Assembly: GCF_900116555.1 (NCBI RefSeq)
Contig: NZ_FPAT01000008.1
Coordinates: 170,055-234,054, forward strand
DNA from: Actinopolyspora lacussalsi subsp. righensis
GTDB lineage: Bacteria > Actinomycetota > Actinomycetes > Mycobacteriales > Pseudonocardiaceae
Direction of reading: 5' to 3'
DNA: 64,000 nt
This document shows positions 45,719 through 54,697 of the stretch, piece after piece; position 1 is the first letter of the stretch, and every line of letters begins with the position of its first letter. Under the pieces are notes generated by a model that saw only the letters and a list, made by a program, of their open reading frames with translations, had not been told where the DNA came from and ran no database searches. The position numbers were made by a program, and so were the translations under genes.

Positions 45719-46465
45719 GTGAGTCACGGTGAGAACTCGTGCCGGGCCTCGGATCAGCCGATCGAGAGACTCGAGCTGGGCACGATCGACTATCTGACGG
45801 CTTGGCAACGTCAGCAGGAACTGGCCACGGCCCGCGCGGCGGGAACCGGACCGGACACGCTGCTGCTGCTGGAACACCCTTCCGTGTACACGGCGGGCAA
45901 GCGAACCGAACCGGAGGACCGCCCGCGGGACGGCACGCCGGTGATCGACGTCGATCGCGGTGGCAAGATCACCTGGCACGGCCCCGGCCAGCTGGTCGGC
46001 TATCCGATCGTGCGGCTGTCCGATCCGATCGACGTGGTCGACTACGTGCGCAGGCTGGAGCAGGCACTGATCCGGGTGTGCGAACGGTTCGGGCTGCGAA
46101 CCGGCCGGGTCGAGGGGCGCAGCGGCGTGTGGCTCGCCGCTGACGGCGATCGGCCCGAACGCAAGATCGCGGCGATCGGCATCCGGGTGCAGGGAGGGGT
46201 GACCATGCACGGCCTGGAGTTGAACTGTGATTCCGACATGGCCGAGTTCGACCGGATCGTTCCCTGCGGAATCAGCGATGCCGGGGTCACCTCGCTGTCG
46301 GCCGAACTGGGCAGGGACGTCACGGTGGCCGAAGCGTTGCCCCTGGTGAAGCAGGCCGTCCCGGAGGCCCTGGACGGTGCCCTTCCGGTCACCGACCGCG
46401 ACGTCAGGAAGCAGTCGGAGGCCCCGGCGGGCGTGACGTTCGCGCTGGATCCGGAGCTGCGCTGA
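45719..46465 (+). CDS. lipB: Lipoyl(octanoyl) transferase
   Basis: A 248-residue enzyme moving octanoate from ACP to lipoyl domains. The catalytic pair is K149 (in [11 protein letters not shown]) and C183 (in [14 protein letters not shown]), and the conserved [18 protein letters not shown] block is present. GTG at 45719 is preferred because it sits 7 nt after a -10 hexamer; GTG at 45710 is possible. It works with LipA downstream on the lipoyl domains of SucB encoded just upstream. Confidence 0.95.
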   Translation: MSHGENSCRASDQPIERLELGTIDYLTAWQRQQELATARAAGTGPDTLLLLEHPSVYTAGKRTEPEDRPRDGTPVIDVDRGGKITWHGPGQLVGYPIVRLSDPIDVVDYVRRLEQALIRVCERFGLRTGRVEGRSGVWLAADGDRPERKIAAIGIRVQGGVTMHGLELNCDSDMAEFDRIVPCGISDAGVTSLSAELGRDVTVAEALPLVKQAVPEALDGALPVTDRDVRKQSEAPAGVTFALDPELR

Positions 46466-46491
46466 CCGACGCCGCTCCGGCCGAGCACTCG

Positions 46492-46526
46492 CGGCGTGGT
46501 GGGCGAGCGGCTCACCCACCACGCCG
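46492..46526. terminator. Terminator between lipB and convergent LLM gene
   Basis: A 16-bp stem CGGCGTGGTGGGCGAG with CTCACCCACCACGCCG (one G-T type mismatch) and a 3-nt loop. It lies midway between two convergent stops. Confidence 0.75.
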
Positions 46527-46568
46527 TTGTCCCTCCCCGAGACCGGGATACGGGACGGGAGGGTCCGA

Positions 46569-47516
46569 TCAGTCGAGCCGGTTCGCGACCTCGGCGGCGA
46601 CCAGCTCGATGTGGTCCAGGTCCGACAGATCCAGCACCTGCAGGTACAGCCTGGTGATGCCGGTGTTCCGTCGCCACTGGCCGATTTTGTCGACCACCTC
46701 CTCGGGAGTGCCGGCGAGGCCGTTGGCGCGGAGTTCGACCGGGTCACGACCGATCGCCTCGGCACGCCGCGCCAGTTGGGCCTCGTCCTTGCCGACGCAG
46801 AGAACGAGCGCGGCGGAACGCACGATCTTGTCGGGGTTCCTGCCGATCGCGGTGCACGCCTGACCCACCCTGTCGAACTGCGCCGCCGCGGTCTCCTGGT
46901 CGACGAACGGCAGGTTGAACTCGTCGGCGAACCTCGCCGCCAGTTCCGGGGTCCTCTTCTTGCCGGCACCTCCGATGAGCACCGGAGGACGTGGCTGTTG
47001 CACCGGCTTGGGCAACGCGGGCGAGTCATCGAGCCGGTAGTACGTTCCCGAGTAGTCGAAGGTCTCGCCCGAGGGCGTGGACCACAGCCCCGTGACGATC
47101 TCCAGCTGCTCGGCGTAACGCTGGAAACGCTCCCGCAGCGAGGGGAACGGGATGCCGTAGGCGGTGTGCTCCTCCTCGTACCAACCGCTGCCGATTCCGA
47201 ACTCGATGCGCCCACCCGACATCTGATCGGCCTGGGCCACCGAGACGGCCAGCGGGCCGGGAAGGCGGAACGTCGCCGCGCTCATCAGCGTCCCCAGTCG
47301 CAACCGGGAGGTCTCCCGCGCGAGTCCTGCCAGGGTCAACCACGCGTCGGTCGGCCCCGGCAGGCCGCTCGAATCGCCCATCCGCAGATAGTGGTCGGAG
47401 CGGAAGAAGGCGTCGTAACCCGCCGACTCGGTGGTGCGGGCGACGCGGAGCAGATCGTCGTAGGTGGCGCCCTGCTGGGGCTCGGTGAAGATTCTGAGTT
47501 TGAATTCCTCGGTCAC
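46569..47516 (-). CDS. LLM-class F420-dependent oxidoreductase
   Basis: A 315-residue TIM-barrel of the luciferase-like monooxygenase group. SDHYLRMGDSSG, LRLGTLMSAATFRLPGPLAV and GRIEFGIGSGWYEEEHTAYG are the standard blocks of actinobacterial F420-binding members (TIGR03560-like). It probably reduces or oxidises a small molecule with F420; the substrate is unknown. It is separated from lipB by a shared terminator and lies downstream of a TetR gene on the same strand. Confidence 0.88.
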   Translation of the reverse strand: MTEEFKLRIFTEPQQGATYDDLLRVARTTESAGYDAFFRSDHYLRMGDSSGLPGPTDAWLTLAGLARETSRLRLGTLMSAATFRLPGPLAVSVAQADQMSGGRIEFGIGSGWYEEEHTAYGIPFPSLRERFQRYAEQLEIVTGLWSTPSGETFDYSGTYYRLDDSPALPKPVQQPRPPVLIGGAGKKRTPELAARFADEFNLPFVDQETAAAQFDRVGQACTAIGRNPDKIVRSAALVLCVGKDEAQLARRAEAIGRDPVELRANGLAGTPEEVVDKIGQWRRNTGITRLYLQVLDLSDLDHIELVAAEVANRLD

Positions 47517-47572
47517 ATCCCGAGGCTAACCGGCCCGTGCGAGTTCGGGAGTCACACGTGCGGGGGTGGCGG

Positions 47573-48181
47573 TCAACCGTCGCGCAGGCCACGCAGCAGC
47601 CGTTCCAGCGCCTCCCCCACCTCGACACTGGTCCGATTGGGATCATCCGATCCGGCGATGGTGGCGGCCCCGGAGGAAAGCCCACCGAAGATCACCCGGG
47701 CGAGCACGTCCACCGACACCGAGTCCTCGATACGGCCGGTGTGCACCAACCGCTGGACGCTTCCGCGCACCAGGCCGAACGTGTAGCGCTCACCGAGGTC
47801 GTACCAACGCTGGTATCCCAGCACCACCGGCCCCTCCTGGGCGACGATGCGCTGGAAGGCAGGCTCCAGACAGACCCGCAGGAACGCCTCCAGGCCGGCA
47901 CGCAGTTCCTCCCAGGGATCGCGTTCACCGGGCATCACGTCGGCCAGCCGGGCGACGACACCGATCTCGACCTCCTCGAAGGCGGCCTCGAACAGCGCAC
48001 GCTTGCCCCCGAAGTGGTGGTAGAGGGCTCCCTTCGTCACGCGGGCACGCCCGGTGATCTCGTCCAACGAGGCCTGGGCGTATCCGCGTTCGGTGAACAG
48101 CGCCACGGCGGACTCCACCAGCGCGGCACGGGTGGATTCCGAGTACTCGACCCGGCGTGGTTGCTCTGTCGCCCTACTCAC
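47573..48181 (-). CDS. TetR-family transcriptional regulator
   Basis: A 202-residue repressor. The N-terminal helix-turn-helix reads ASLDEITGRARVTKGALYHHF near residues 38-58, followed by the common GKRALFEAAFEEVE helix and a helical ligand domain. Two CATACCG-type operators lie in the 105 bp between it and the divergent 48287 gene, which suggests autorepression and control of that gene and of the SDR beyond it. The inducer is unknown. Confidence 0.9.
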   Translation of the reverse strand: MSRATEQPRRVEYSESTRAALVESAVALFTERGYAQASLDEITGRARVTKGALYHHFGGKRALFEAAFEEVEIGVVARLADVMPGERDPWEELRAGLEAFLRVCLEPAFQRIVAQEGPVVLGYQRWYDLGERYTFGLVRGSVQRLVHTGRIEDSVSVDVLARVIFGGLSSGAATIAGSDDPNRTSVEVGEALERLLRGLRDG

Positions 48182-48191
48182 ATCGCTTCAC

Positions 48192-48206
48192 CATACCGTC
48201 GGTGCG
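48192..48206. promoter_or_regulatory. TetR operator site 1 (imperfect)
   Basis: CATACCGTCGGTGCG, matching the perfect site 43 bp downstream in all but the last bases. It lies 10 bp from the tetR start and probably mediates autoregulation. Confidence 0.6.
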
Positions 48207-48234
48207 TACGGGCTGATAACGTCACCACAAGCGA

Positions 48235-48249
48235 CATACCGTCGGTATG
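48235..48249. promoter_or_regulatory. TetR operator site 2 (perfect palindrome)
   Basis: CATACCG-T-CGGTATG, a 15-bp perfect palindrome with a one-base centre, 37 bp upstream of the divergent start at 48287. This class of site is common for TetR regulators next to their own gene. Confidence 0.75.
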
Positions 48250-48286
48250 CCACACACCACAGGTACGGCCAACTTGCGAGGTAGGC

Positions 48287-48778
48287 ATGTCCTGGCAACG
48301 GTTCCACCGCAGACAACAAGCGATCGGATTCCTGCTGGAGCGGCTGGCGCGAACCCCGGACCGGCTTCCGGACCCCCGAAATCACGACGAACTGTCGGAC
48401 GTGTTCGCCGACAGGCAGCGACTGCTGTGCGCGCTGCAGCACAAATGGACGCAGCAGCTGACCGGTCGACTCGACACGCGACTGAGCGAGTGCGACGGCA
48501 GCAGCGGTGACAGGCTGGAGGCCGCTCGGCTGGCCTGGCAGGACACCGCGGCCGAGAATCCCGTGCTGCGCGCGGCGCTGGACCGACACGCCACTGCCCC
48601 GAAGGGCGAACTGCGGGAAGCCGTGGAACGGGAGCGACGCCTGCTGGCGCTGACAGCCGGCGTGGCCGAGCACTCGGAGCCGGATGCCGAGATAAGCCGC
48701 TCCGGAGCGGCGTTGTCGCGCCTGCTGCACGCCGCTGAGCACACCGAACCGCACACCCCGGCGCCGGTCACGGTCTGA
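48287..48778 (+). CDS. Uncharacterised helical protein under TetR control
   Basis: A 163-residue soluble protein with no recognised family. It is mostly helical and charged (MSWQRFHRRQQAIGFLLERL, LLCALQHKWTQQLTGRLD, ELREAVERERRLLALT). ATG at 48287 follows GAGG about 5 nt upstream. It is divergent from the TetR gene with operators between them, and the SDR starts 53 bp downstream, so the two may form a stress- or xenobiotic-induced unit (inference). Confidence 0.7.
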   Translation: MSWQRFHRRQQAIGFLLERLARTPDRLPDPRNHDELSDVFADRQRLLCALQHKWTQQLTGRLDTRLSECDGSSGDRLEAARLAWQDTAAENPVLRAALDRHATAPKGELREAVERERRLLALTAGVAEHSEPDAEISRSGAALSRLLHAAEHTEPHTPAPVTV

Positions 48779-48831
48779 AACCCCAAACGCGAGAGTTGTT
48801 CGAAACCTCGGCGGGATATAGAAATGCGGTC

Positions 48832-49767
48832 ATGACCAAATGGGACGAGACCGCCGTACCGGACCAGTCGGGGCGGACGGTGCTGATCACCGGCGCCAAC
48901 TCTGGGCTGGGACTGCGAAGCGCACAGGTGCTGGCCTCCCGGGGAGCACGGGTGCTGCTCGGCTGCCGGGACCCCGAACGCGGCAAGCAGGCCGCGGAGC
49001 GAATCGAGGGATCGGCGCACGTGCGCCCCGAGGTCGTCGAGCTCGACCTGGCCGACCTGAGCTCGGTACGCGAGGCGGCTTCGCGAATCAGGGAACGCAC
49101 CGGTGACCGCCTCGAGGTGCTGATGAACAACGCGGGTGTGATGGCAACGCCGTTCCGGCACACCGCGGACGGTTTCGAGCTGCAGTTCGGGACCAACCAC
49201 CTCGGGCACGCCGCGTTGACCTGGCTGCTGATGCCAGCGTTGCGCGGTGGAAGGCACTCCCGGGTGGTGACGCTTTCCAGCCTCGCCCACCACGGCAGCG
49301 GGTTGGACACCACTGATCCGAACTTCCGGCGCCGCCGCTACTCGCCGCTGCGTGCCTACTCCCAGTCGAAACTGGCGAACCTGTTGTTCACCAGGGAACT
49401 CGACTCCAGACTCCGATCGGCCGGACTCGACATCACCAGCACCGCGGCCCACCCCGGTATGACCGCCACGGAACTGGCCCCCAACTCCGCACGGCACCGC
49501 GCGCTCCCCGGCGTCGTCAGTGCCGCGGTGAGCAAGGGCAACACACTGATCACCCAACGGGTGGAACTCGGAGCACTGCCACAGCTGTACGCGGCCACCG
49601 CACCGAACGTGGCAGGCGGCGACTACTTCGGGCCGGCACGACTGGCCGAGGTCCGCGGCCATCCCAAACGGGCCCGGCTCAATCCGGCCGCGCGGAACGA
49701 CACGAGCGCGGCACGGCTGTGGGAGCTCACCGCGGAGCTGACCGGGATCTCTCCCGAACCGTTCTGA
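48832..49767 (+). CDS. Short-chain dehydrogenase/reductase
   Basis: A 311-residue SDR of the retinol-dehydrogenase/protochlorophyllide-reductase-like group. GANSGLGLRSA binds NAD(P), NNAGVM is the structural motif, and the catalytic Ser-Tyr-Lys is seen as TLSSLAHH and YSQSKLAN. It should reduce or oxidise a lipophilic alcohol or ketone. It is downstream of the TetR-controlled gene. Repeat R4 follows 39 bp past its stop. Confidence 0.9.
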   Translation: MTKWDETAVPDQSGRTVLITGANSGLGLRSAQVLASRGARVLLGCRDPERGKQAAERIEGSAHVRPEVVELDLADLSSVREAASRIRERTGDRLEVLMNNAGVMATPFRHTADGFELQFGTNHLGHAALTWLLMPALRGGRHSRVVTLSSLAHHGSGLDTTDPNFRRRRYSPLRAYSQSKLANLLFTRELDSRLRSAGLDITSTAAHPGMTATELAPNSARHRALPGVVSAAVSKGNTLITQRVELGALPQLYAATAPNVAGGDYFGPARLAEVRGHPKRARLNPAARNDTSAARLWELTAELTGISPEPF

Positions 49768-49806
49768 TCGAAGTTTTTCCGGGCGGGTCGGCGAGCTACC
49801 CGCTCG

Positions 49807-49870
49807 GCGGAACCTCCCACCGGCTCTCGCTCCGGGACGGAGACCTCGGGTAAGGACCCGCCGAACAGCC
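49807..49870 (+). repeat. Degenerate repeat R4
   Basis: GCGGAACCTCCCACCGGCTC then TCGCTCCGGGACGGAGACCTCGGG matches the left half of R2/R3 with scattered changes. The right half is not recognisable and no palindromic module is nearby. It lies between the SDR and lipA. Confidence 0.6.
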
Positions 49871-49961
49871 GCGCCGGGGCGGCACGCTGTTTCGGTGAAG
49901 AGCGGGATCGGGTGAGTTCGGTCATTGTCGAGCACCGGTGGTCGGGGCGTAGCCTGTGGTC

Positions 49962-50963
49962 GTGACTGTGGCGCCGGAGGGGCGGAAGTTGTTGCGGCTC
50001 GAAGCCCGCAACAGTCAGACGCCGATCGAGAAGAAGCCGTCCTGGATCAAAACGCGCGCTCGCATGGGTCCGGAGTACCAGGAACTCAAGGGGCTGGTGC
50101 GGCGCGAGGGCCTCAACACCGTCTGCGAGGAGGCGGGTTGTCCCAATATCTTCGAGTGTTGGGAGGACCGGGAGGCCACGTTCCTCATCGGCGGTGACCA
50201 GTGCACCCGCCGGTGCGACTTCTGCCAGATCGACACGGGCAAACCCGCCGAGCTCGACACCACCGAACCGCGCAAGGTCGCCGAGTCAGTGCAGGCCATG
50301 GGGCTGCGCTATTCGACGGTGACCGGTGTGGCCCGCGACGACCTCGACGACGGCGGCGCGTGGCTGTACGCGGAGACGGTGCGCCGGATCCACGAGCTCA
50401 ACCCCGGTACGGGTGTCGAACTGCTGATCCCCGACTTCAACGCCGAGCCGGACCAGCTCGCCGAGGTGTTCGGGTCGCGCCCCGAGGTGCTCGCGCACAA
50501 CATCGAGACCGTGCCGAGCGTGTTCAAGCGGATGCGCCCCGCGTTCCGCTACGACCGCTCGCTGAAGGTCCTCACCCTCGCGCGTGAGGCGGGTCTGGTG
50601 ACCAAGTCGAACCTGATCCTCGGCATGGGCGAGACGCCCGAGGAGGTCGAGCCCACCCTGCGGGACCTGCACGAGGCGGGCTGCGACATCATCACCATCA
50701 CGCAGTACCTGCGTCCCAGCCCCCGGCATCACCCGGTGGACCGCTGGGTCAAGCCCGAGGAGTTCGTCGAGCACACCAAGGCGGCGGAGCGCATCGGTTT
50801 CCCGGGCGTCATGGCGGGCCCGCTGGTCCGCTCCAGCTATCGGGCGGGACGGCTGTACGCCAAGGCGACCGAGCACCGCGGCATGCCGCTGTCGGAGAAC
50901 CTCGCGCACCTGGCGCAGGCGGGAACCGCCGCCCAGGAGGCCAGCAACCTGCTCTCCCGCTGA
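49962..50963 (+). CDS. lipA: Lipoyl synthase
   Basis: A 333-residue radical-SAM enzyme inserting two sulfurs into octanoyl-lipoyl domains. The auxiliary cluster cysteines are C55, C60 and C66; the radical-SAM CxxxCxxC is C81, C85 and C88; the C-terminal RSSYRAG supplies the conserved Ser-Ser. GTG at 49962 lies 6 nt after TAGCCT (49950-49955), so the message is probably leaderless; GTG at 49956 is possible. It acts after LipB; ErpA may supply its clusters. Confidence 0.96.
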   Translation: MTVAPEGRKLLRLEARNSQTPIEKKPSWIKTRARMGPEYQELKGLVRREGLNTVCEEAGCPNIFECWEDREATFLIGGDQCTRRCDFCQIDTGKPAELDTTEPRKVAESVQAMGLRYSTVTGVARDDLDDGGAWLYAETVRRIHELNPGTGVELLIPDFNAEPDQLAEVFGSRPEVLAHNIETVPSVFKRMRPAFRYDRSLKVLTLAREAGLVTKSNLILGMGETPEEVEPTLRDLHEAGCDIITITQYLRPSPRHHPVDRWVKPEEFVEHTKAAERIGFPGVMAGPLVRSSYRAGRLYAKATEHRGMPLSENLAHLAQAGTAAQEASNLLSR

Positions 50964-50969
50964 ACCGCT

Positions 50970-51006
50970 CCCCGGAGCGCGTGGGGGACGCCCACGCGCT
51001 CCGGGG
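50970..51006. terminator. Terminator between lipA and convergent membrane gene
   Basis: Perfect 16-bp stem (50970-50985 with 50991-51006) and a 5-nt loop, 6 bp past the lipA stop and 29 bp from the stop of the convergent gene. Confidence 0.85.
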
Positions 51007-51035
51007 GACGGCATCGGCGAGTCGTGGCTGGTGGA

Positions 51036-51521
51036 TCAATTCCCGTCCCTGCCGACGCCGAGGTGCCGGGAGCGCATGACGCGAACCAGGTACCACAGCG
51101 CGGAAAGCGCGAACATCGCGGCGGTGAGCAGTAACCAGCGTCCCAGGAAGGGCTGCTGGGTCTGTCCGGTCGCCGCGTAGTAGGTGAACTCCCCCTGCTC
51201 GATGATGCCGGGCAGGAACACCAGCAGCAGCAACGCGGATCCGAGCACCGGCACGCGTACGTGGTTGATCCACCCCACGGCCGTCCTCCCGCGACGGGCA
51301 CCGGCGCGGAGCAGCCGATCCGCCCCCGCGTAGACGGGGAACAGCACCAGGTCGTGCAGCACCACCGCGGCCAGGAACCAGACCAACATCCGAGTGAAGC
51401 TCGGATCGGGCACGAGCACCACCACCACGTAGGCGGTCAGCGCGAAAGCCCCCAGTACCAGTAGCAGCTGGTGCGGAGCGGCACCGTAGGCCCGCGAGAA
51501 CCGGCGGAGCAACACGCGCAT
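51036..51521 (-). CDS. Four-helix membrane protein partner of molybdenum oxidoreductase
   Basis: A 161-residue protein with about four transmembrane segments (LLLVLGAFALTAYVVVVL, MLVWFLAAVVLHDLVLF, VPVLGSALLLLVFLPGI, WLLLTAAMFALSALWYL). ATG at 51521 lies 1 bp past the stop of the molybdenum gene, so the two are translationally coupled. A His in VVLHDLVLF could bind heme but a full heme site is not evident. It is probably a membrane anchor or accessory subunit; the family is not recognised. Confidence 0.75.
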   Translation of the reverse strand: MRVLLRRFSRAYGAAPHQLLLVLGAFALTAYVVVVLVPDPSFTRMLVWFLAAVVLHDLVLFPVYAGADRLLRAGARRGRTAVGWINHVRVPVLGSALLLLVFLPGIIEQGEFTYYAATGQTQQPFLGRWLLLTAAMFALSALWYLVRVMRSRHLGVGRDGN

Positions 51522-51522
51522 C

Positions 51523-52950
51523 TCAATCGCTCCCGAATTCGATGTCACGCACCCACTTGGTGTTGTGCACCCCCGGCAACGCGGGCACTATCACTCTGGC
51601 CGGGTAACCGTGGTCCATGGCGAGGTCGACGTCGTTGACCCGCAGCGCCAACAGCGCGTCGGGATCGAGCACCTGGTTGGACTGCAGCGTGGCCGCCCGG
51701 AACGCACCGACGGTCTCGATCGAACTCACCCTGGCCCAGGTCGGATCGGGAACCCCGACCAGCACCGCCAGCTCACGCAGCCGTACCCCGCTCCAGCGTT
51801 GGGTCGTGGCCCACCCCTCCACACAGGCGATCGGCAGGGTCGCGGTGTGCTGCGGCATTCCCAGCAGCTCCCGTCGGGAGAACCGGGTGGCCCCGTTCCG
51901 GGAGCGCAGCACCAGCCGCCAGCTCTCCCCCGTATCGGCGGGATCTATCCGCGCTGCCTCGGCAGTGCGGTTGACCTGGAAGTCGTTGGGACCGGAACCG
52001 TAGCTTCTGCCGCGGGGCAACAACAGGGCCGCGCGACGAGCGGGGCCTCCCACCACCTGGCCGATGCTGAGCACCCCCAGCAGCAGGGATCCGGCTCCCA
52101 CCAGACCGAGCGCGCCACGACGGCTCATGGTGGGCGCGGCGGGCTCGGCGGCCACCAGACCGGTGCTGTCCAACGGTTCGGGACGGGTTTCGGCCCGCGT
52201 GGTTCGCAGTACGGAACACGGCGAACGTGATCGCAGCGCGGCGAGCATGCGGGGGATCTTGAGCGCCACGTGCACGACGAATCCCGCGATGAACACCCAG
52301 GCGCCGTAGTAGTGCGCGGTGTAGAAGCTGAAGCCGAACACGTAGTCGTACTGGATGTTGAGGACACCGGTGACGATCTCGAAGAGGACGCCCCCGACCA
52401 ACAGCAGCAGCGCGAGGCGTTCCAGGACCTTGGCCGGCGAGCGGGCAGGGGGCCATTCGAACAGTTTCGGCACCACCGACCAGAGCTTCGCCAGCACGAC
52501 CGGGATGAGCACCAGCCCGAGAATCACGTGCGTCCCCTGGTTGAGCACGTACAACCAGGCCGGGCTGGTCGGCCAGTCGAAGGCGGGCAGCCGCAACCAA
52601 CCGACCTCACGGGGAAACGCCTGTCCGAACCGCGGGCCGTAGGCGATGTAGGAAAGCAGCCCGGTGATGGTCACCAGCGGTAGCGTCACCAGCAGCACGG
52701 CACCGAGCACCGAGGTCAGCCAGGGCCCGCGCAGCGGACTGCGCCACATCCGGTTCCGATGCACCCCGGCGGGACGGAGCCGGGCCAACGATCGCCACAC
52801 ACCGGCCGGAGAACCGAACGGGAGTTCCTCCCACGGATCACGACGTGTTTCCTCACGCGGAGCGGAGCGGATGTTCCCGAGCTCCGGCGGTGGGGACGCG
52901 CCGACGGCCCGGTAAGTGGCGTCCAGTTGGAACACGGCAGCCCGGCACAC
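51523..52950 (-). CDS. Fusion of b-type cytochrome membrane domain and molybdopterin (SUOX-fold) oxidoreductase
   Basis: A protein of about 475 residues in two halves. Residues about 75-250 hold transmembrane helices with several His candidates for heme (GTHVILG, TAHYYGAW, FVVHVALK). Next come a twin-arginine-like anchor TMSRRGALGLVGAGSLLLG (near 285) and a SUOX-fold domain with the molybdenum Cys in IACVEGWATTQRWSGV and the C-terminal MDHGYPARVI, PGVHNTKWV. It should oxidise or reduce a small substrate outside the membrane and exchange electrons with quinone. GTG at 52950 has GGAGGT 7 nt upstream. The substrate is unknown. Confidence 0.85.
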   Translation of the reverse strand: MCRAAVFQLDATYRAVGASPPPELGNIRSAPREETRRDPWEELPFGSPAGVWRSLARLRPAGVHRNRMWRSPLRGPWLTSVLGAVLLVTLPLVTITGLLSYIAYGPRFGQAFPREVGWLRLPAFDWPTSPAWLYVLNQGTHVILGLVLIPVVLAKLWSVVPKLFEWPPARSPAKVLERLALLLLVGGVLFEIVTGVLNIQYDYVFGFSFYTAHYYGAWVFIAGFVVHVALKIPRMLAALRSRSPCSVLRTTRAETRPEPLDSTGLVAAEPAAPTMSRRGALGLVGAGSLLLGVLSIGQVVGGPARRAALLLPRGRSYGSGPNDFQVNRTAEAARIDPADTGESWRLVLRSRNGATRFSRRELLGMPQHTATLPIACVEGWATTQRWSGVRLRELAVLVGVPDPTWARVSSIETVGAFRAATLQSNQVLDPDALLALRVNDVDLAMDHGYPARVIVPALPGVHNTKWVRDIEFGSD

Positions 52951-53071
52951 CTGCAGCACCTCCGTGAGCGACGGTCCTGGCGGGCAGTGTACGACGGCGA
53001 TGCCTCCCTCCGGCGCGTTTCGCGGCGGGAAACGCCCCGGACCGTATGGACGCGTCCGAGGGACCGCGCCG

Positions 53072-53077
53072 TATCCT
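53072..53077 (+). promoter_or_regulatory. -10 element for leaderless DUF4191 gene
   Basis: TATCCT sits 6 nt before the ATG at 53084, so transcription starts at the start codon. The same TATCCT-to-ATG arrangement occurs at 62740. Confidence 0.6.
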
Positions 53078-53083
53078 GGAGCT

Positions 53084-53809
53084 ATGGCCAAGCAGGACCG
53101 AGCCGCGAAGAAAGAAGCGGCCAAACAGAGACGACAGGCGTCGAGAGGTCGTTTTAAACAGCTGTTCGAGGCGTTCAAGATGCAACGCCGAGAGGACCGG
53201 CTGCTGGTACCGCTGATGCTGGCGGTACTGCTCGGTGCGGCGGTCGTCGCGTTCCTGCTCGGCCTCGTCTGGGGGTTGGAGTGGTTCTTCCTGCCCGTGG
53301 GTGTGGCCCTCGGCGCGTTGGGCGCGGTGATCGTGTTCGGCAGGCGCGTACAGCGCAACGTCTACAGCAAGGCCAGCGGCCAACCGGGCGCGGCGGGCTG
53401 GGCGCTGGAGAACATGCGCGGCAAGTGGGAGCTGACCCAGGGCATCACCGGCAACAGCCAGCTGGACGCGGTGCACCGGCTCGTGGGCAAGCCCGGAATC
53501 GTCCTCGTCGGCGAGGGTGAACCGCACCGGGTCAAGAGCCTGATGGCCCAGGAGAAGAAGCGCATCTCGCGGCTGGTCGGCGAGACACCGATCTACGAGA
53601 TCATGGTCGGTGACGGGCAGGAGCAGGTTCCGCTGCGGAAACTGCAGTCCAACATCATGAAGCTGCCCCGCAACATCAACGCCGGTCAGATCGACTCGCT
53701 GGAGAAGCAGCTCGAAGCGCTGGGCAACAGGGCCAACCCGATGCCGAAGGGTCCCGCGCCGCAGGGTGCGAAGATGCGCAACATGCAGCGCGCGAGCCGC
53801 AGGAAGTAA
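53084..53809 (+). CDS. DUF4191 membrane protein
   Basis: A 241-residue protein, counterpart of Rv2219. A basic N-terminus (AKKEAAKQRRQASRGRFK) precedes two transmembrane helices (about 45-95) and a cytosolic domain (RRVQRNVYSKASGQPGAAGW, VGKPGIVLVGEGEPHRVKSL). The function is unknown. ATG at 53084 is leaderless. A hairpin terminator follows 13 bp past the stop. Confidence 0.88.
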   Translation: MAKQDRAAKKEAAKQRRQASRGRFKQLFEAFKMQRREDRLLVPLMLAVLLGAAVVAFLLGLVWGLEWFFLPVGVALGALGAVIVFGRRVQRNVYSKASGQPGAAGWALENMRGKWELTQGITGNSQLDAVHRLVGKPGIVLVGEGEPHRVKSLMAQEKKRISRLVGETPIYEIMVGDGQEQVPLRKLQSNIMKLPRNINAGQIDSLEKQLEALGNRANPMPKGPAPQGAKMRNMQRASRRK

Positions 53810-53822
53810 CCGAGCACGGCAG

Positions 53823-53842
53823 AGCGCGGCGCGTGCCGCGCT
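53823..53842 (+). terminator. Terminator after DUF4191 gene
   Basis: An 8-bp stem AGCGCGGC/GCCGCGCT with the 4-nt loop GCGT, followed by TTCCGCCCGCTTTTCC, a weak T-rich tail. Confidence 0.65.
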
Positions 53843-54048
53843 TTCCGCCCGCTTTTCCACCCGATGAAGGGCGGATTACTCGGCTCCTCCGAAGGAGTGA
53901 ACCGATCCGCCGTGGTGTTACACGGCGGCTGTCGGAATCGCACGGCTGTTGTCGGTTACACGGTTTCAGCGGCACACCGGCTGTCACGGCCAAGTCGACG
54001 CCGCGCGAGAGCACGGCCCGTCCGAGGAGGTCAGCGGCCCGTCCGAGG

Positions 54049-54504
54049 TCAGCGACACAGCACCACGGTGCCGCTGAGCCTGTCGTGCCAGGAACGCCCG
54101 TCGAGGTTCCACAGCACGGCGGGCACCAGCACGGCAGTCAGCACGCAGCGAAGCAGCGCACGCGGCAGCCCCACGCTCGGGGTCGCGTCGACGCGTGCCA
54201 CCCAGATCCGCGTCACCGCCATTCCGGGTGTGAACCCGAAGAACGCGACCGGCAGCACCGTGATCAGCGCCCACGAGACCAGACTCCAGTTTCCGGGCAG
54301 CTCCGGAGCCGTGAACAGCCCTGCCACGAGCGCCGCGAGCACGATGTCCACCAGAAAACCCAGTGCTCGCCGTCCCGTGGGCGCCACCGATCCGGAGCCC
54401 TGCTCGGGCAGTCCCAGACGTTCGCCCCGCCAGCGTTGCTCCGGTTGCCCCGACTCCCGCACGGATGCGGGGCCGGAGAGCCAGGAACCGAGTATTCTAC
54501 CCAC
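54049..54504 (-). CDS. RDD-family membrane protein
   Basis: A 151-residue protein with three hydrophobic segments (FLVDIVLAALVAGLF, WALITVLPVAFFGF, ALLRCVLTAVLVPAVLW) and the RDD-type residues in RRALGFLVDIV and SWHDRLSGTVVL. It is the counterpart of Rv2219A. The function is unknown; some RDD proteins are ion antiporters. GTG at 54504 lies 6 nt after TATGCT, a leaderless start. It diverges from glnA. Confidence 0.88.
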   Translation of the reverse strand: MGRILGSWLSGPASVRESGQPEQRWRGERLGLPEQGSGSVAPTGRRALGFLVDIVLAALVAGLFTAPELPGNWSLVSWALITVLPVAFFGFTPGMAVTRIWVARVDATPSVGLPRALLRCVLTAVLVPAVLWNLDGRSWHDRLSGTVVLCR

Positions 54505-54697
54505 GTGACCAGCATACGGGGGCGTTCGAGCGCTCCGAACTGACGCCCGCTCCATCCCGGAGACAACGGACCGTTTCGTTAACGTCGGCGAAACACGCGG
54601 GTGACGACCGAGCAACACCGCCCCCCTAGCCTCATTCACGAGCCGGCGACGAGGAATGGCCGGTGAGCGGCACCAATGCGTGAAGGAGCCATCGAGG

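Noticed and set aside
52951..53358. Longer N-terminus of the molybdenum oxidoreductase
   Set aside because: The frame is open but low in similarity, lacks a ribosome site, and overlaps the promoter and 5' part of the divergent DUF4191 gene; GTG at 52950 has GGAGGT in the right place.
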